Assembly (NCBI GenBank): GCA_001464585.1 | Contig: LNFF01000001.1 | Coordinates: 1 to 42,733 of the forward strand | Length of the DNA: 42,733 bases | Reading direction: 5' to 3' | Source: Gammaproteobacteria bacterium Ga0077554 | GTDB taxonomy: Bacteria; Pseudomonadota; Gammaproteobacteria; Ga0077554; Ga007554 | Part shown: in pieces, positions 28,375 through 37,074 of the stretch | Position numbering within the stretch: position 1 is the first letter of the stretch | Layout of the letters: every line of letters starts with the position of its first letter | Made by a program: the position numbers and the translations under genes | The notes under the pieces: generated by a model | What the model was told of the DNA's origin: nothing | The model's input: only the letters and a program-made list of their open reading frames with translations | Database searches by the model: none

Positions 28375-30468
28375 ATGACCCCAAGCTCAGCGTTAATGCC
28401 TGCGCACTGGCGCGACTGGATGCGCAGTGGTTTAGGTGTGCCAATATTCATGATGATGCTGCTGGCGATGATGGTGGTGCCGTTGCCGCCTTTGCTGCTG
28501 GACATATTTTTTAGCTTTAGCATTGCGTTGGCATTGGTAATTTTGCTCACCAGTGTATATGCGCAAAAACCGCTGGATTTTGCATCGTTCCCTACCATAT
28601 TGTTGCTGGCTACGCTGCTGCGGCTGGCGCTGAATATCGCCTCGACACGCTTGATTTTAATGGAGGGCCATAATGGCACGGATGCGGCGGGTGATGTGAT
28701 TCATGCGTTTGGCGAGTTTGTCATTGGCGGTAATTATGCAGTAGGCTTTATCGTGTTTGCGATTCTGGTGATTATCAATTTTGTGGTGGTTACCAAAGGC
28801 GCGGGGCGTATTTCTGAAGTAAGCGCACGCTTTACCCTGGATGCCATGCCGGGCAAGCAAATGGCGGTTGACGCGGATCTTAATGCAGGTGCGATTACGG
28901 CGGAAGAGGCGAAGGAGCGACGTAAAAACATTGTAGAAGAGGCTGATTTTTACGGTTCGATGGATGGCGCCAGTAAATTTGTGAAAGGTGATGCTATTGC
29001 GGGCATTCTTATCCTGTTCATTAATCTTATCGGTGGATTCATTATTGGTGTAGTGCAACATGATATGAGCTTCAGCGATGCACTACGTACCTATACATTG
29101 TTGACGATTGGTGAGGGTCTGGTGACGCAGATTCCAGCATTGGTGTTGTCTGTTGCGGCTGCCATTATGGTCACGCGTGTGTCGAGCGCGCAGAACATGG
29201 GCAAACAGATTTTGCTGCAATTGTTTGATAATCCCCGTGCGTTAGGTGTTGCGGCAGGGGTGCTGGGGATTATGGGCATAATTCCCGGCATGCCAAATGT
29301 TGCATTCCTCACTCTCGCCGCGATTGCCGGTGGCATAGCCTATATGATTGCGCAGCGTAAACAGGCGGCGTTATTAGTGCCGACGACGGCATTGCCGGCG
29401 AAATCAATGGAGCCTGTTGCCGAAGCGCGGGATTTGAGCTGGGACGATGTGATGCCCGTGGACACCATTGGACTCGAAGTGGGTTATCGGCTGATTCCCA
29501 TGGTGGATAAAAATCAAGGTGGGCAGTTGATGGGGCGCATCAAGGGCGTGCGCAAGAAGTTGACTCAGGAGTTAGGTTTTCTGGTGCCGTCAGTGCATAT
29601 CCGTGACAATCTGGATCTGGCACCCAACGCGTATCGTATCAGTCTGTTGGGTGCAACCGTGGGCGAAGCGGAAATTTATCCTGAACGTGATCTTGCGATT
29701 AATCCCGGCCAGGTATTCGGTACGTTGCAAGGTCTACCGGGCAAGGATCCTGCCTTTGGGTTGCCGGCCATCTGGATTGAAACGGGACAGCGTGAACATG
29801 CCCAGACGCTGGGCTATACCGTGGTGGATTCAGGCACGGTTGTCGCCACTCATCTAAGTCAGATTTTGCAAAGCCATGCCCACGAATTGCTGGGTCGTGA
29901 AGAAGTTCAGCAGTTGCTGAATAGCCTGGCAAAAACAGCACCAAAATTGATAGAAGACCTGGTGCCCACGACGCTGTCTCTGGGTGTGATACTGAAAGTT
30001 TTGCAGAATTTACTTGAAGAGCGGGTTTCTATCCGTGATATACGGACGATTGCCGAAACATTGGCAGGTCATGCGCCCAAGAGTCAGGATCCCGCCGTAC
30101 TGACGGCTGCGGTGCGCATCGCATTGGGTCGATTAATCGTTCAACAAATCAATGGGATGGCCCAAGAACTCCCGGTTATCACTTTGGATCCTGGCCTGGA
30201 ACAGATATTGCAGAACTCTATACAGACATCGGGTTCAACGGGCATAGGTTTAGAACCAGGCTTGGCAGAAAGGATGCATAGCGCGTTAGTACAGAGTGTG
30301 CAACGCCAGGAATTGGCGGGACAGCCCGCAATCTTGTTAGTGCCTATGCCGCTGCGTTTGCCTTTGGCACGGTTGGTAAGGCATTCGATCTCAGGGTTGC
30401 ATGTACTTGCATACAATGAGATACCCGATAACAAACAGATCAGAATCATAGCGACTGTAGGAAAATGA
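28375..30468 (+). CDS. flhA: Flagellar export gate ring protein FlhA
   Basis: Nonameric export gate ring that receives chaperone-substrate complexes. From the ATG at 28375 (TGGAG nine bases upstream) it is 697 aa. The N-terminal half has eight membrane helices and the FHIPEP signature region (NASTR-like LRLALNIASTRLIL; FVVVTKGAGRISEVSARFTL; MPGKQMAVDADLNAG). The C-terminal cytoplasmic domain starts near residue 350 and includes LGFLVPSVHIRDNLDL. A GTG at 28354 is possible but has no ribosome-binding site. Confidence 0.98.
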   Translation: MTPSSALMPAHWRDWMRSGLGVPIFMMMLLAMMVVPLPPLLLDIFFSFSIALALVILLTSVYAQKPLDFASFPTILLLATLLRLALNIASTRLILMEGHNGTDAAGDVIHAFGEFVIGGNYAVGFIVFAILVIINFVVVTKGAGRISEVSARFTLDAMPGKQMAVDADLNAGAITAEEAKERRKNIVEEADFYGSMDGASKFVKGDAIAGILILFINLIGGFIIGVVQHDMSFSDALRTYTLLTIGEGLVTQIPALVLSVAAAIMVTRVSSAQNMGKQILLQLFDNPRALGVAAGVLGIMGIIPGMPNVAFLTLAAIAGGIAYMIAQRKQAALLVPTTALPAKSMEPVAEARDLSWDDVMPVDTIGLEVGYRLIPMVDKNQGGQLMGRIKGVRKKLTQELGFLVPSVHIRDNLDLAPNAYRISLLGATVGEAEIYPERDLAINPGQVFGTLQGLPGKDPAFGLPAIWIETGQREHAQTLGYTVVDSGTVVATHLSQILQSHAHELLGREEVQQLLNSLAKTAPKLIEDLVPTTLSLGVILKVLQNLLEERVSIRDIRTIAETLAGHAPKSQDPAVLTAAVRIALGRLIVQQINGMAQELPVITLDPGLEQILQNSIQTSGSTGIGLEPGLAERMHSALVQSVQRQELAGQPAILLVPMPLRLPLARLVRHSISGLHVLAYNEIPDNKQIRIIATVGK

Positions 30469-30514
30469 TTCTCCCAGTCCGATAAGTATCCAGTATAAAT
30501 AAAAGGTATGCGGG

Positions 30515-31951
30515 ATGAAGATGAAACGGTTTTTCGCTGCCGACATACGTCAAGCGATGCGCAAGGTGCGTGATGAGTTCGGCTCGGATGCAGTAATCCT
30601 GTCTAACCGCCGTGTAGACGGAGGCGTTGAAATAGTTTCTGCTATTGATTACGACGAATCATTGGTAAGCAATGCGGAGAATGCGCATCAAGATCATATG
30701 CAGTCCGCTCCATTTTTATCTGCAAGTGCTTCAACAGCGCCGTCGGATATAGCCTCAGAGTCCGCAAAAATCCCCCCTTTTAAATCTCTCTATGATGCCC
30801 CAGCCTACGCTGTGCCAATGGAAAAATCGGCATGGGATGATGAAGATAATATCCACCCTGGAAATTTTTCATCAGTAGAACATATCAACCCGGATGTTCG
30901 TGGGCGCGGGTTCGATTCGCAAAGATACCGTGAAAATACCGATGATCTTGCGCACCATAACAAACAGCAGCACAACGAAGCACTTCAGGACATGTGGCTT
31001 GAAATTAAAGCATTGCGGGGATTGCTTGAAAATCAGTTGTCCACACTTGCCTGGGGTGAGCTGACACGTAAACATCCCCAGCAGGCAGAGTTATTCCAAC
31101 GCCTGATGAAGCTGGGCTTAAGTTCAACTTTATGCCGTCAAGTCGTCGCTAAAATTCCTGCTGGCATTGCCCAGGCACCTGATATTGAGGCGCTATGGCG
31201 GCGTGCCTTGGGGATATTGGCTCATGAAGTGCCGGTATTGGATGATGACATTCTTACCCATGGTGGAATTGTTGCCTTGATAGGACCGACCGGCGTAGGA
31301 AAAACTACTACAGTCGCAAAGTTAGCCGCCCGTTATGCCTTACGTCATGGGTCACGGCATGTTGCCCTGGTCACAATTGATAATTACCGGATTGGCGCGC
31401 ATGAACAACTGCGTTCGTATGGACGAATTCTCAATATTCCAGTACGTGTGGCTGCAGATCACCAGGAGTTACAGGCAGTTCTTGCGGAGTTGGGGGAAAA
31501 GCGCTTGATATTAATTGATACGGCCGGGATGGGCCAACGTGACTTGCGGTTGACAACTGAATTGAAAATGCTAACCCATGGAGAATCGAATAGCGAGCCC
31601 CATAGCATAAGACGCAAAATAAAAACTTATCTGGTGTTATCTACCGCAACGCGATTATCAGGATTAAATGAAGCAACGGAAGCCTTCAAAGGTGCGGCTC
31701 CCGATGGAGTGATTCTCACCAAAATTGACGAAACCACAAGTTTAGGCAGTGCCCTCAGCGTTATTATTAAACATCAGTTGCCTATTGCCTATGTAAGTGA
31801 TGGACAGCGGGTTCCTGAAGATTTACATAATGCGCGGGCACATACATTGATCAGTAAAAGTATAGCCATTATGCAACAGAGCGCCAAAATGCTGGAAGAT
31901 GAAGCATTGACATTAACTGTAGAAAAGGTGGCAACTCATGCTCATATCTGA
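30515..31951 (+). CDS. flhF: SRP-type GTPase FlhF (flagellar placement)
   Basis: Marks the pole where a flagellum is built. At 478 aa the N-terminal B domain (MKRFFAADIRQAMRKVRDEFG, then LSNRRVDGGVEIVSA) is followed by a long variable linker (about 50-150) and the NG GTPase module. P-loop GPTGVGKTTTVAKLA begins at residue 257; VTIDNYRIGAHEQLRSYG, LIDTAGMGQRD and ILTKIDETTSLGSAL follow. It ends inside the start of fleN (14-bp overlap), so the two are translated together and act as a pair. Confidence 0.97.
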   Translation: MKMKRFFAADIRQAMRKVRDEFGSDAVILSNRRVDGGVEIVSAIDYDESLVSNAENAHQDHMQSAPFLSASASTAPSDIASESAKIPPFKSLYDAPAYAVPMEKSAWDDEDNIHPGNFSSVEHINPDVRGRGFDSQRYRENTDDLAHHNKQQHNEALQDMWLEIKALRGLLENQLSTLAWGELTRKHPQQAELFQRLMKLGLSSTLCRQVVAKIPAGIAQAPDIEALWRRALGILAHEVPVLDDDILTHGGIVALIGPTGVGKTTTVAKLAARYALRHGSRHVALVTIDNYRIGAHEQLRSYGRILNIPVRVAADHQELQAVLAELGEKRLILIDTAGMGQRDLRLTTELKMLTHGESNSEPHSIRRKIKTYLVLSTATRLSGLNEATEAFKGAAPDGVILTKIDETTSLGSALSVIIKHQLPIAYVSDGQRVPEDLHNARAHTLISKSIAIMQQSAKMLEDEALTLTVEKVATHAHI

Positions 31952-32837
31952 AGCACGTCGAGAATTTATGGGGGATCAGGCTGCCGGATTGCGTCGAGTA
32001 ACCACTGTCCGGCCGATACGCGTCATCGCCGTGACCAGCGGTAAAGGGGGCGTAGGTAAAACCAATGTTTCTGTAAATTTAGGAACAGCACTGGCCAATG
32101 AAGGGAAGTCCGTTTTAATCATGGATGCGGATATGGGATTAGCCAATGTGGATGTTCTACTGGGCTTGCGGCCTTCCTATAACCTTTCTCATGTTATTAG
32201 CGGTGAACGTAGCCTTGAGGAAATTATCTTGCCCGCCGCACGGCGACTATCGATTATCCCTGCCTCCTCTGGACTGAAAAGTATGGCTGAACTAAGTCCC
32301 GCCCAGCATGCGGGAATAATTCGTGCCTTTAGTGAGTTAAGTCAAAATCTGGATGTGCTATTAATTGATACTGCTGCGGGTATCTCAGAAAGTGTGATCA
32401 GCTTCAGCCGGGCGGCGCAAGAAGTTATCGTTGTTTTATGTGATGAGCCTGCCTCCATCACGGATGCCTACGCTTTAATAAAGCTATTAAACCGTGATTA
32501 TGGCGTGCATCGATTCAGGATTCTCGCCAACATGGTACAAGGCGCCCAGGAAGGCCGTGAATTATACAACAAGATCCTCAAGGTTGTAGACCGTTATCTT
32601 GATGCAACCCTGGACTTTATGGGAGCTATACCCTATGACGAATATCTTAAAAAAGCAGTACAAAAACAGCGGTCGGTGGTTGACACCTATCCACGCAGCA
32701 GGTCCGCCATGGCATTCAAGAAGTTGGCCCATAAAACCGATAACTGGCCGGTAACCACGGCTGCAGGCGGTCACCTGGAGTTTTTTGTTGAGCGGTTGAT
32801 TCAATCCAATCAACTTTTTGGAGCGGCACAATTATGA
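31938..32837 (+). CDS. fleN: MinD-like ATPase FleN/FlhG (flagellar number control)
   Basis: Limits flagellar number by stimulating FlhF GTPase activity and, in Pseudomonas-type systems, by restraining the FleQ regulator. At 299 aa the N-terminus carries the FlhF-activating helix GDQAAGLRRV (residues 12-21, the DQAxxLR motif), then the deviant Walker A VTSGKGGVGKTNVSVNLG, VLIMDADMGLANVDVLLGL and LLIDTAAGISESV. A membrane-targeting C-terminal helix is expected at EFFVERLIQ. It overlaps flhF at its start and fliA by four bases at its end. Confidence 0.96.
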   Translation: MLISEARREFMGDQAAGLRRVTTVRPIRVIAVTSGKGGVGKTNVSVNLGTALANEGKSVLIMDADMGLANVDVLLGLRPSYNLSHVISGERSLEEIILPAARRLSIIPASSGLKSMAELSPAQHAGIIRAFSELSQNLDVLLIDTAAGISESVISFSRAAQEVIVVLCDEPASITDAYALIKLLNRDYGVHRFRILANMVQGAQEGRELYNKILKVVDRYLDATLDFMGAIPYDEYLKKAVQKQRSVVDTYPRSRSAMAFKKLAHKTDNWPVTTAAGGHLEFFVERLIQSNQLFGAAQL

Positions 32838-33562
32838 GCGCACTTGCCATGTATAACACCTCAAAGCCAGACAAGCGGGAGGAGATTGTTAATCAACATG
32901 CTCCTCTGGTTAAGCGTATTGCCTACCATCTGATGAGTCGTTTACCACCTTGTGTGCAGGCCGATGACCTGATTCAGGCAGGTATGATGGGATTGCTTGA
33001 AGCAGCACGTAATTATGATGCTACGCAAGGCGCAAGTTTTGAGACATATGCTGGAATTCGCATTCGCGGTGCGATGCTGGATGAAATTCGAAAAAATGAT
33101 TGGGCGCCGCGTTCCGTACATAGAAAAGCCCGAAAGGTAGCGGAAGCGGTGCGCAAGATAGAAAATATAATGGGCAGGGATGCGCGTGACAGTGAGGTTG
33201 CCCAGGCGCTTGAAATATCCTTGGATGAATATCATCAAATGTTACAGGATGCCAGCGGATACCTGGTGCTAAGCTTTGAAGATATGGGCATGGATGATGA
33301 AGCAGTGGCGGCACAGTTTGCCGATAGGGCCCCAGGGGTGTTGGAAGGTCTCCAAAGGGAAGATTTCAAAAAGAATTTAAGAGAAGCGGTCGCAGGTCTT
33401 CCTGAGCGGGAAAGATTGGTCATGGCGCTTTATTACGATGAAGAGTTGAACTTAAGGGAGATTGGCGCTGTGCTGGGGGTAAGTGAGTCGCGTGTAAGTC
33501 AAATTCATAGCCAGGCTTTGATTCGCCTGCAAGCACGTTTAAGCCAGTGGAGATCGGGATGA
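32834..33562 (+). CDS. fliA: Flagellar RNA polymerase sigma factor FliA (sigma-28)
   Basis: Drives late flagellar and chemotaxis genes; held inactive by anti-sigma FlgM until the hook is complete. At 242 aa it has region 2 (LVKRIAYHLMSRLP, DDLIQAGMMGLLEAARNYD, FETYAGIRIRGAMLDEIRK, DWAPRSVHRKAR), region 3, and region 4 with LPERERLVMALYYDEELNL and LGVSESRVSQIHSQAL. ATG overlaps the fleN stop. No flgM is in the window. Confidence 0.98.
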   Translation: MSALAMYNTSKPDKREEIVNQHAPLVKRIAYHLMSRLPPCVQADDLIQAGMMGLLEAARNYDATQGASFETYAGIRIRGAMLDEIRKNDWAPRSVHRKARKVAEAVRKIENIMGRDARDSEVAQALEISLDEYHQMLQDASGYLVLSFEDMGMDDEAVAAQFADRAPGVLEGLQREDFKKNLREAVAGLPERERLVMALYYDEELNLREIGAVLGVSESRVSQIHSQALIRLQARLSQWRSG

Positions 33563-33635
33563 TCTTTTTATAGTAACAGATAATGCATAGTTCTTGGGCT
33601 ATGAAATTGTTTGGTTTATATTTTTGGAGGTTGCT

Positions 33636-34025
33636 TTGAATAAGGATATGAAAATACTCATAGTGGATGATTTCTCTACTATGAGACGTATTATCAAGAA
33701 TTTAATGCGCGATCTGGGATTTAATAATACCAGCGAAGCGGACGATGGAAAAACTGCCTTGCCTATTTTGCAGGCGGGTGACTTTGATTTTCTGATTACC
33801 GACTGGAATATGCCGGGGATGACGGGATTAGATCTTATAAAGGCCGTGAGAGCTGATCCCAGGTTGTCAAAAATACCCGTACTTATGGTAACCGCAGAAG
33901 CAAAACGTGAGCAGATAGTGGAAGCAGCCCAGGCGGGCGTAAATGGTTATGTAGTAAAACCATTTACTGCGGCAACATTAAAAGAAAAAATTGATAAAAT
34001 TTTTGAACGTCTCGAAACAAAATAA
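33636..34025 (+). CDS. cheY: Chemotaxis response regulator CheY
   Basis: Single-domain receiver, 130 aa, which after phosphorylation by CheA binds FliM. The acidic pocket is D11 and D12, the phosphoacceptor D56 is in [11 protein letters not shown], the switch Thr is in [12 protein letters not shown] and the invariant Lys is in [11 protein letters not shown]. The start is a TTG at 33636, because GGAGG ends five bases before it; an internal ATG lies at 33648. It follows fliA by 73 nt. A MITE-like element separates it from cheZ. Confidence 0.97.
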   Translation: MNKDMKILIVDDFSTMRRIIKNLMRDLGFNNTSEADDGKTALPILQAGDFDFLITDWNMPGMTGLDLIKAVRADPRLSKIPVLMVTAEAKREQIVEAAQAGVNGYVVKPFTAATLKEKIDKIFERLETK

Positions 34026-34032
34026 ATTAGAT

Positions 34033-34210
34033 GAGGTTCTGTTGACATTCTGGATCGTCGCGAGGGTGCGTAGGGTCAACTACTGCAAAGTGCACGGACT
34101 GGAGGATGACGCAGGCGTACTTGCGGTACGTTAAGGAGTCCGTAAGGAGTACGCTTTGCAGTAGTTGACCCTACACAGCCGCAATAGATTCAGAACGTCA
34201 ACAGAACCTC
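34033..34210. mobile_element. MITE-like inverted-repeat element between cheY and cheZ
   Basis: 178 bp with terminal inverted repeats GAGGTTCTGTTGACATTCTG (34033-34052) and its complement at 34191-34210 (19 of 20 match). A second perfect 20-bp pair lies inside, starting TAGGGTCAACTACTGC at 34071-34090 and complementary at 34154-34173. No coding capacity and no clear target-site duplication. The termini suggest a non-autonomous relative of a DDE transposon; the parent family is not identified. It sits 8 bp after the cheY stop and 16 bp before the cheZ start. Confidence 0.82.
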
Positions 34211-34226
34211 AATTACAGGAAGAACA

Positions 34227-34982
34227 ATGAGTGAGCCGAGAGAAATGAGTGAAGAAAAAAAATATTACCTTACTCAGGCGCGCGCTCTTGTGGAAAATAT
34301 TGAACAGGGAAACGATAGTGAAGTGAATTCCCTGATTGAGAGTATTTCAAAATTTCACGAGTCCACACTTTTCCAGGAAGTAGGAAAGCTGACCAGGCAA
34401 TTGCATGAAACATTAAATAATTTTCATGTTGATTCACGTGTAGAAGCTTTGACAAAAAATGAAATACCTGACGCTAAGGAACGGCTTAATTATGTGATTA
34501 AAATGACTGAAGATTCCGCCAATAGAACACTTAACGCTGTAGAAAATGGACTCCCTATTGCTGAAGAATTAAAAGAGAAATCGAATGTACTTAACAAAAA
34601 ATGGCGGCGGTTTCGCCAACGCGAAATGCCTGTCGAAGAGTTCCGTGAGTTAAGTAATGAGATTGATAATTATTTAAGTTGGTCGGTTATCCAATCCGAA
34701 AAAGTGCGTGAAAATTTCTCTCATATTCTTATGGCTCAGGATTTCCAGGATCTAACCGGACAAGTGATAAGGCGTGTTATTAATCTCGTACAGGAAATGG
34801 AAGGTAATCTGATAGATCTGGTTAGGATTTCTGGCCAGCGCATGAAGAAAGAGCCTCTGGAAGAGAATAATGGATCTGATTCGAAAGCTGATGGACCACG
34901 TATCCCTGGGTGTGACAGCCATAAAGACCGGCTTTCCAGTCAGGATGATGTTGATGAACTTCTTTCAAGTCTGGGTTTTTGA
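34227..34982 (+). CDS. cheZ: CheY-P phosphatase CheZ
   Basis: Speeds dephosphorylation of CheY-P. At 251 aa it is a long helical hairpin: LTRQLHETLNNFHVDSRV and RLNYVIKMTEDSANRTLNAVE precede the catalytic AQDFQDLTGQVIRRV (about residues 170-184), which supplies the active-site Gln. A variable acidic linker leads to the C-terminal CheY-binding peptide DDVDELLSSLGF. The ribosome-binding site (AGGAAGAAC) is immediately outside the right end of the MITE-like element, which left it intact. Confidence 0.96.
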   Translation: MSEPREMSEEKKYYLTQARALVENIEQGNDSEVNSLIESISKFHESTLFQEVGKLTRQLHETLNNFHVDSRVEALTKNEIPDAKERLNYVIKMTEDSANRTLNAVENGLPIAEELKEKSNVLNKKWRRFRQREMPVEEFRELSNEIDNYLSWSVIQSEKVRENFSHILMAQDFQDLTGQVIRRVINLVQEMEGNLIDLVRISGQRMKKEPLEENNGSDSKADGPRIPGCDSHKDRLSSQDDVDELLSSLGF

Positions 34983-34993
34983 GAATTATTTGA

Positions 34994-37009
34994 ATGAGCA
35001 TAAATCTGGATGACGATATACTCCAAGATTTTCTTGTTGAGGCAGGAGAAATTGTCGAAAAGTTAAGTGAACAATTGGTCAATCTGGAGCAGTCTCCCCG
35101 CGACTCTGATTTATTAAATGCAGTTTTCCGGGGATTTCATACCGTTAAAGGGGGCGCGGGATTTTTGGGATTAACAGCGTTAGTGGCGGTATGCCATCGC
35201 GCAGAGGATGTATTTAATACCCTTCGCCAGGGCAAGCGCTATGTTGACGCAGCGCTGATGGATGTAGTGCTCGTTGTCCTTGATGTTGTGAATGAAATGA
35301 TGGGCTCGATTCGCGCCGGTGAAGATCCTTCTCCGGCAGACCCTGCTCTGTTAATTAAATTAGATGAGTTCTCGAAGCCACAAGATCAAGCGATATCACA
35401 ACCTGCTGAGGTTATCAAAAAAAATCAGGCGGTCGCTCCCGGCATCCTGCCTCTGGCGGCACTTGCGCATCCATGCACGGCGGAAAATACACCGATACCA
35501 ACTGATCCAGTTTCTGATAAAAAAAACGCATCCCCTGATGAAATATTTTTGGCCAAGGAGGGGGAGATAACGGATGATGAGTTCGAAGCTCTGCTTGATC
35601 AACTGCAGGGGAAAGATGGTCATGAAACCACTAAAAATAATGCTGATACTGGGCTGATATCCGTACCGGAGAACGTAAATTCTGATGCTATCACGGATGA
35701 TGAATTTGAGGCCATATTAGACAATCTTCACGGCAAAAAGCCTGGGGAATCAGATATCAATGCTTCACCACAAACAGAAAAAGAATCTGTGGAAAAAGCC
35801 ATAGCGGAGCATGCTCCATCACCACCCAAAGATTCTCCCCAAGTTGAAACAACCGTACGCGTAGATACAAAACGCCTTGATGATATTATGAATCTGGTGG
35901 GAGAGTTGGTGTTGGTACGTAATAGACTTTCTACACTAAAGTCTTCAATGGTGCAGGAGGAGGCGATACAGGTTATTGGTAATCTTGATCTGGTGACTGC
36001 CGACTTACAAAATGCAGTCATGAAAACACGAATGCAGCCAATAAAAAAAGTTTTTGGGCGATTCCCCCGTGTGGTGCGTGATCTCGCACGCAGCCTGAAT
36101 AAAGAGATTTCTTTGGAACTTCATGGAGAAGATACGGATCTTGATAAAAATCTGGTGGAAGCATTAGCCGACCCGCTTGTGCATCTGGTGCGTAACGCAG
36201 TGGATCATGGTGTAGAAATTCCAGAAGTGCGTTTAGCTTGCGGGAAGCCAAGGGAAGGAAAGGTCGTGTTATCTGCACAGCAGGAAGGTGATCATATCCT
36301 TCTTGTTATTCAGGATGATGGGGCAGGAATTGATCCAGAAGTTTTACGGCGTAAAGTGGTAGAGAAAGGATTAATGGATACAGAGAGCGCCTCACGTCTT
36401 GATGATCGCGGCTGTTTTAACTTGATCTTCCTTCCTGGGTTCTCAACAAAAAATCAGATATCGGATGTTTCGGGTCGTGGCGTGGGAATGGATGTAGTTA
36501 AAACACGCATTTCTCAATTGAATGGTGTTGTAGAAATAGATTCGGTTTTGGGTAAAGGCAGTAAATTTATCATTAAATTGCCTTTAACGCTCGCCATTAT
36601 GCCTACTTTAATGGTGCTTCTTGACGCGCAAATATTCGCCATGCCGCTCGTGAATGTAAGTGAAATATTCAATCTTGATACTGCGCGCATAAATACCGTA
36701 AATGCCCAGCTAGTGGTAATTGTCAGAAACAAAGCCATTCCCTTGTATTATCTTCGGGAATGGCTGGTTAAAGGAGCATCCCCCGGCAATCGCTCCCCGA
36801 CCGGATACGTAGTAGTAATAAATATATCTGAACATCGAATCGCCTGTGTAGTTGAGCAACTTATAGGACAGGAAGAAGTGGTTATCAAGCCGTTAGGCGC
36901 TTTATTGCATGGCACACGTGGATTTGCGGGAGCCACCATTACCGGGAATGGCCGTATAGCCCTTATCCTGGATTTATCAGGGCTAATTGGATCGTATACG
37001 CATCATTAA
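34994..37009 (+). CDS. cheA: Chemotaxis histidine kinase CheA (with in-frame family B repeat in the linker)
   Basis: Receptor-coupled kinase that phosphorylates CheY and CheB; 671 aa. The N-terminal Hpt domain (1 to about 105) has phosphoacceptor H49 in GFHTVKGGAGFLG. A long linker (about 130-285) lacks a classical P2 domain. It carries two copies of ITDDEFEAxLDxLxGK (about 192-207 and 233-248), likely response-regulator docking peptides. Dimerisation domain (RLDDIMNLVGELVLVRNRL), ATPase domain (LVRNAVDHGVEIPEVRL, DDGAGIDPEVLRRK, GRGVGMDVVKTRI) and a CheW-like domain follow. Residues about 145-165 (core APGILPLAALAHPCTAEN) are encoded by a dispersed repeat, 35428-35489. Confidence 0.97.
   Translation: MSINLDDDILQDFLVEAGEIVEKLSEQLVNLEQSPRDSDLLNAVFRGFHTVKGGAGFLGLTALVAVCHRAEDVFNTLRQGKRYVDAALMDVVLVVLDVVNEMMGSIRAGEDPSPADPALLIKLDEFSKPQDQAISQPAEVIKKNQAVAPGILPLAALAHPCTAENTPIPTDPVSDKKNASPDEIFLAKEGEITDDEFEALLDQLQGKDGHETTKNNADTGLISVPENVNSDAITDDEFEAILDNLHGKKPGESDINASPQTEKESVEKAIAEHAPSPPKDSPQVETTVRVDTKRLDDIMNLVGELVLVRNRLSTLKSSMVQEEAIQVIGNLDLVTADLQNAVMKTRMQPIKKVFGRFPRVVRDLARSLNKEISLELHGEDTDLDKNLVEALADPLVHLVRNAVDHGVEIPEVRLACGKPREGKVVLSAQQEGDHILLVIQDDGAGIDPEVLRRKVVEKGLMDTESASRLDDRGCFNLIFLPGFSTKNQISDVSGRGVGMDVVKTRISQLNGVVEIDSVLGKGSKFIIKLPLTLAIMPTLMVLLDAQIFAMPLVNVSEIFNLDTARINTVNAQLVVIVRNKAIPLYYLREWLVKGASPGNRSPTGYVVVINISEHRIACVVEQLIGQEEVVIKPLGALLHGTRGFAGATITGNGRIALILDLSGLIGSYTHH
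35428..35489. repeat. Family B repeat inside the cheA reading frame
   Basis: 62 bp reading GGCGGTCGCTCCCGGCATCC... and ending GGCGGAAAATA. It matches the reverse complement of 26220-26281 between fliQ and fliR at 57 of 62 positions by eye. It is open in the cheA frame and encodes a hydrophobic, cysteine-containing patch in an otherwise polar linker. Confidence 0.85.
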
Positions 37010-37074
37010 ATAAATATATATTTTTATAATGAAAAATATTAATAACTCAATAATATTCCTCAGGAGAATGCAGT

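Noticed and set aside
24611-30468. Virulence (injectisome) type III secretion export genes
   Set aside because: FliO, FlhF, FleN, FliK and the switch proteins surround the export genes, and all sequences carry flagellar signatures.
37010-37074. sigma-28 promoter in the A/T-rich cheA-cheB gap
   Set aside because: No GCCGATAA-like -10 element is present; the gap is simply A/T-rich.
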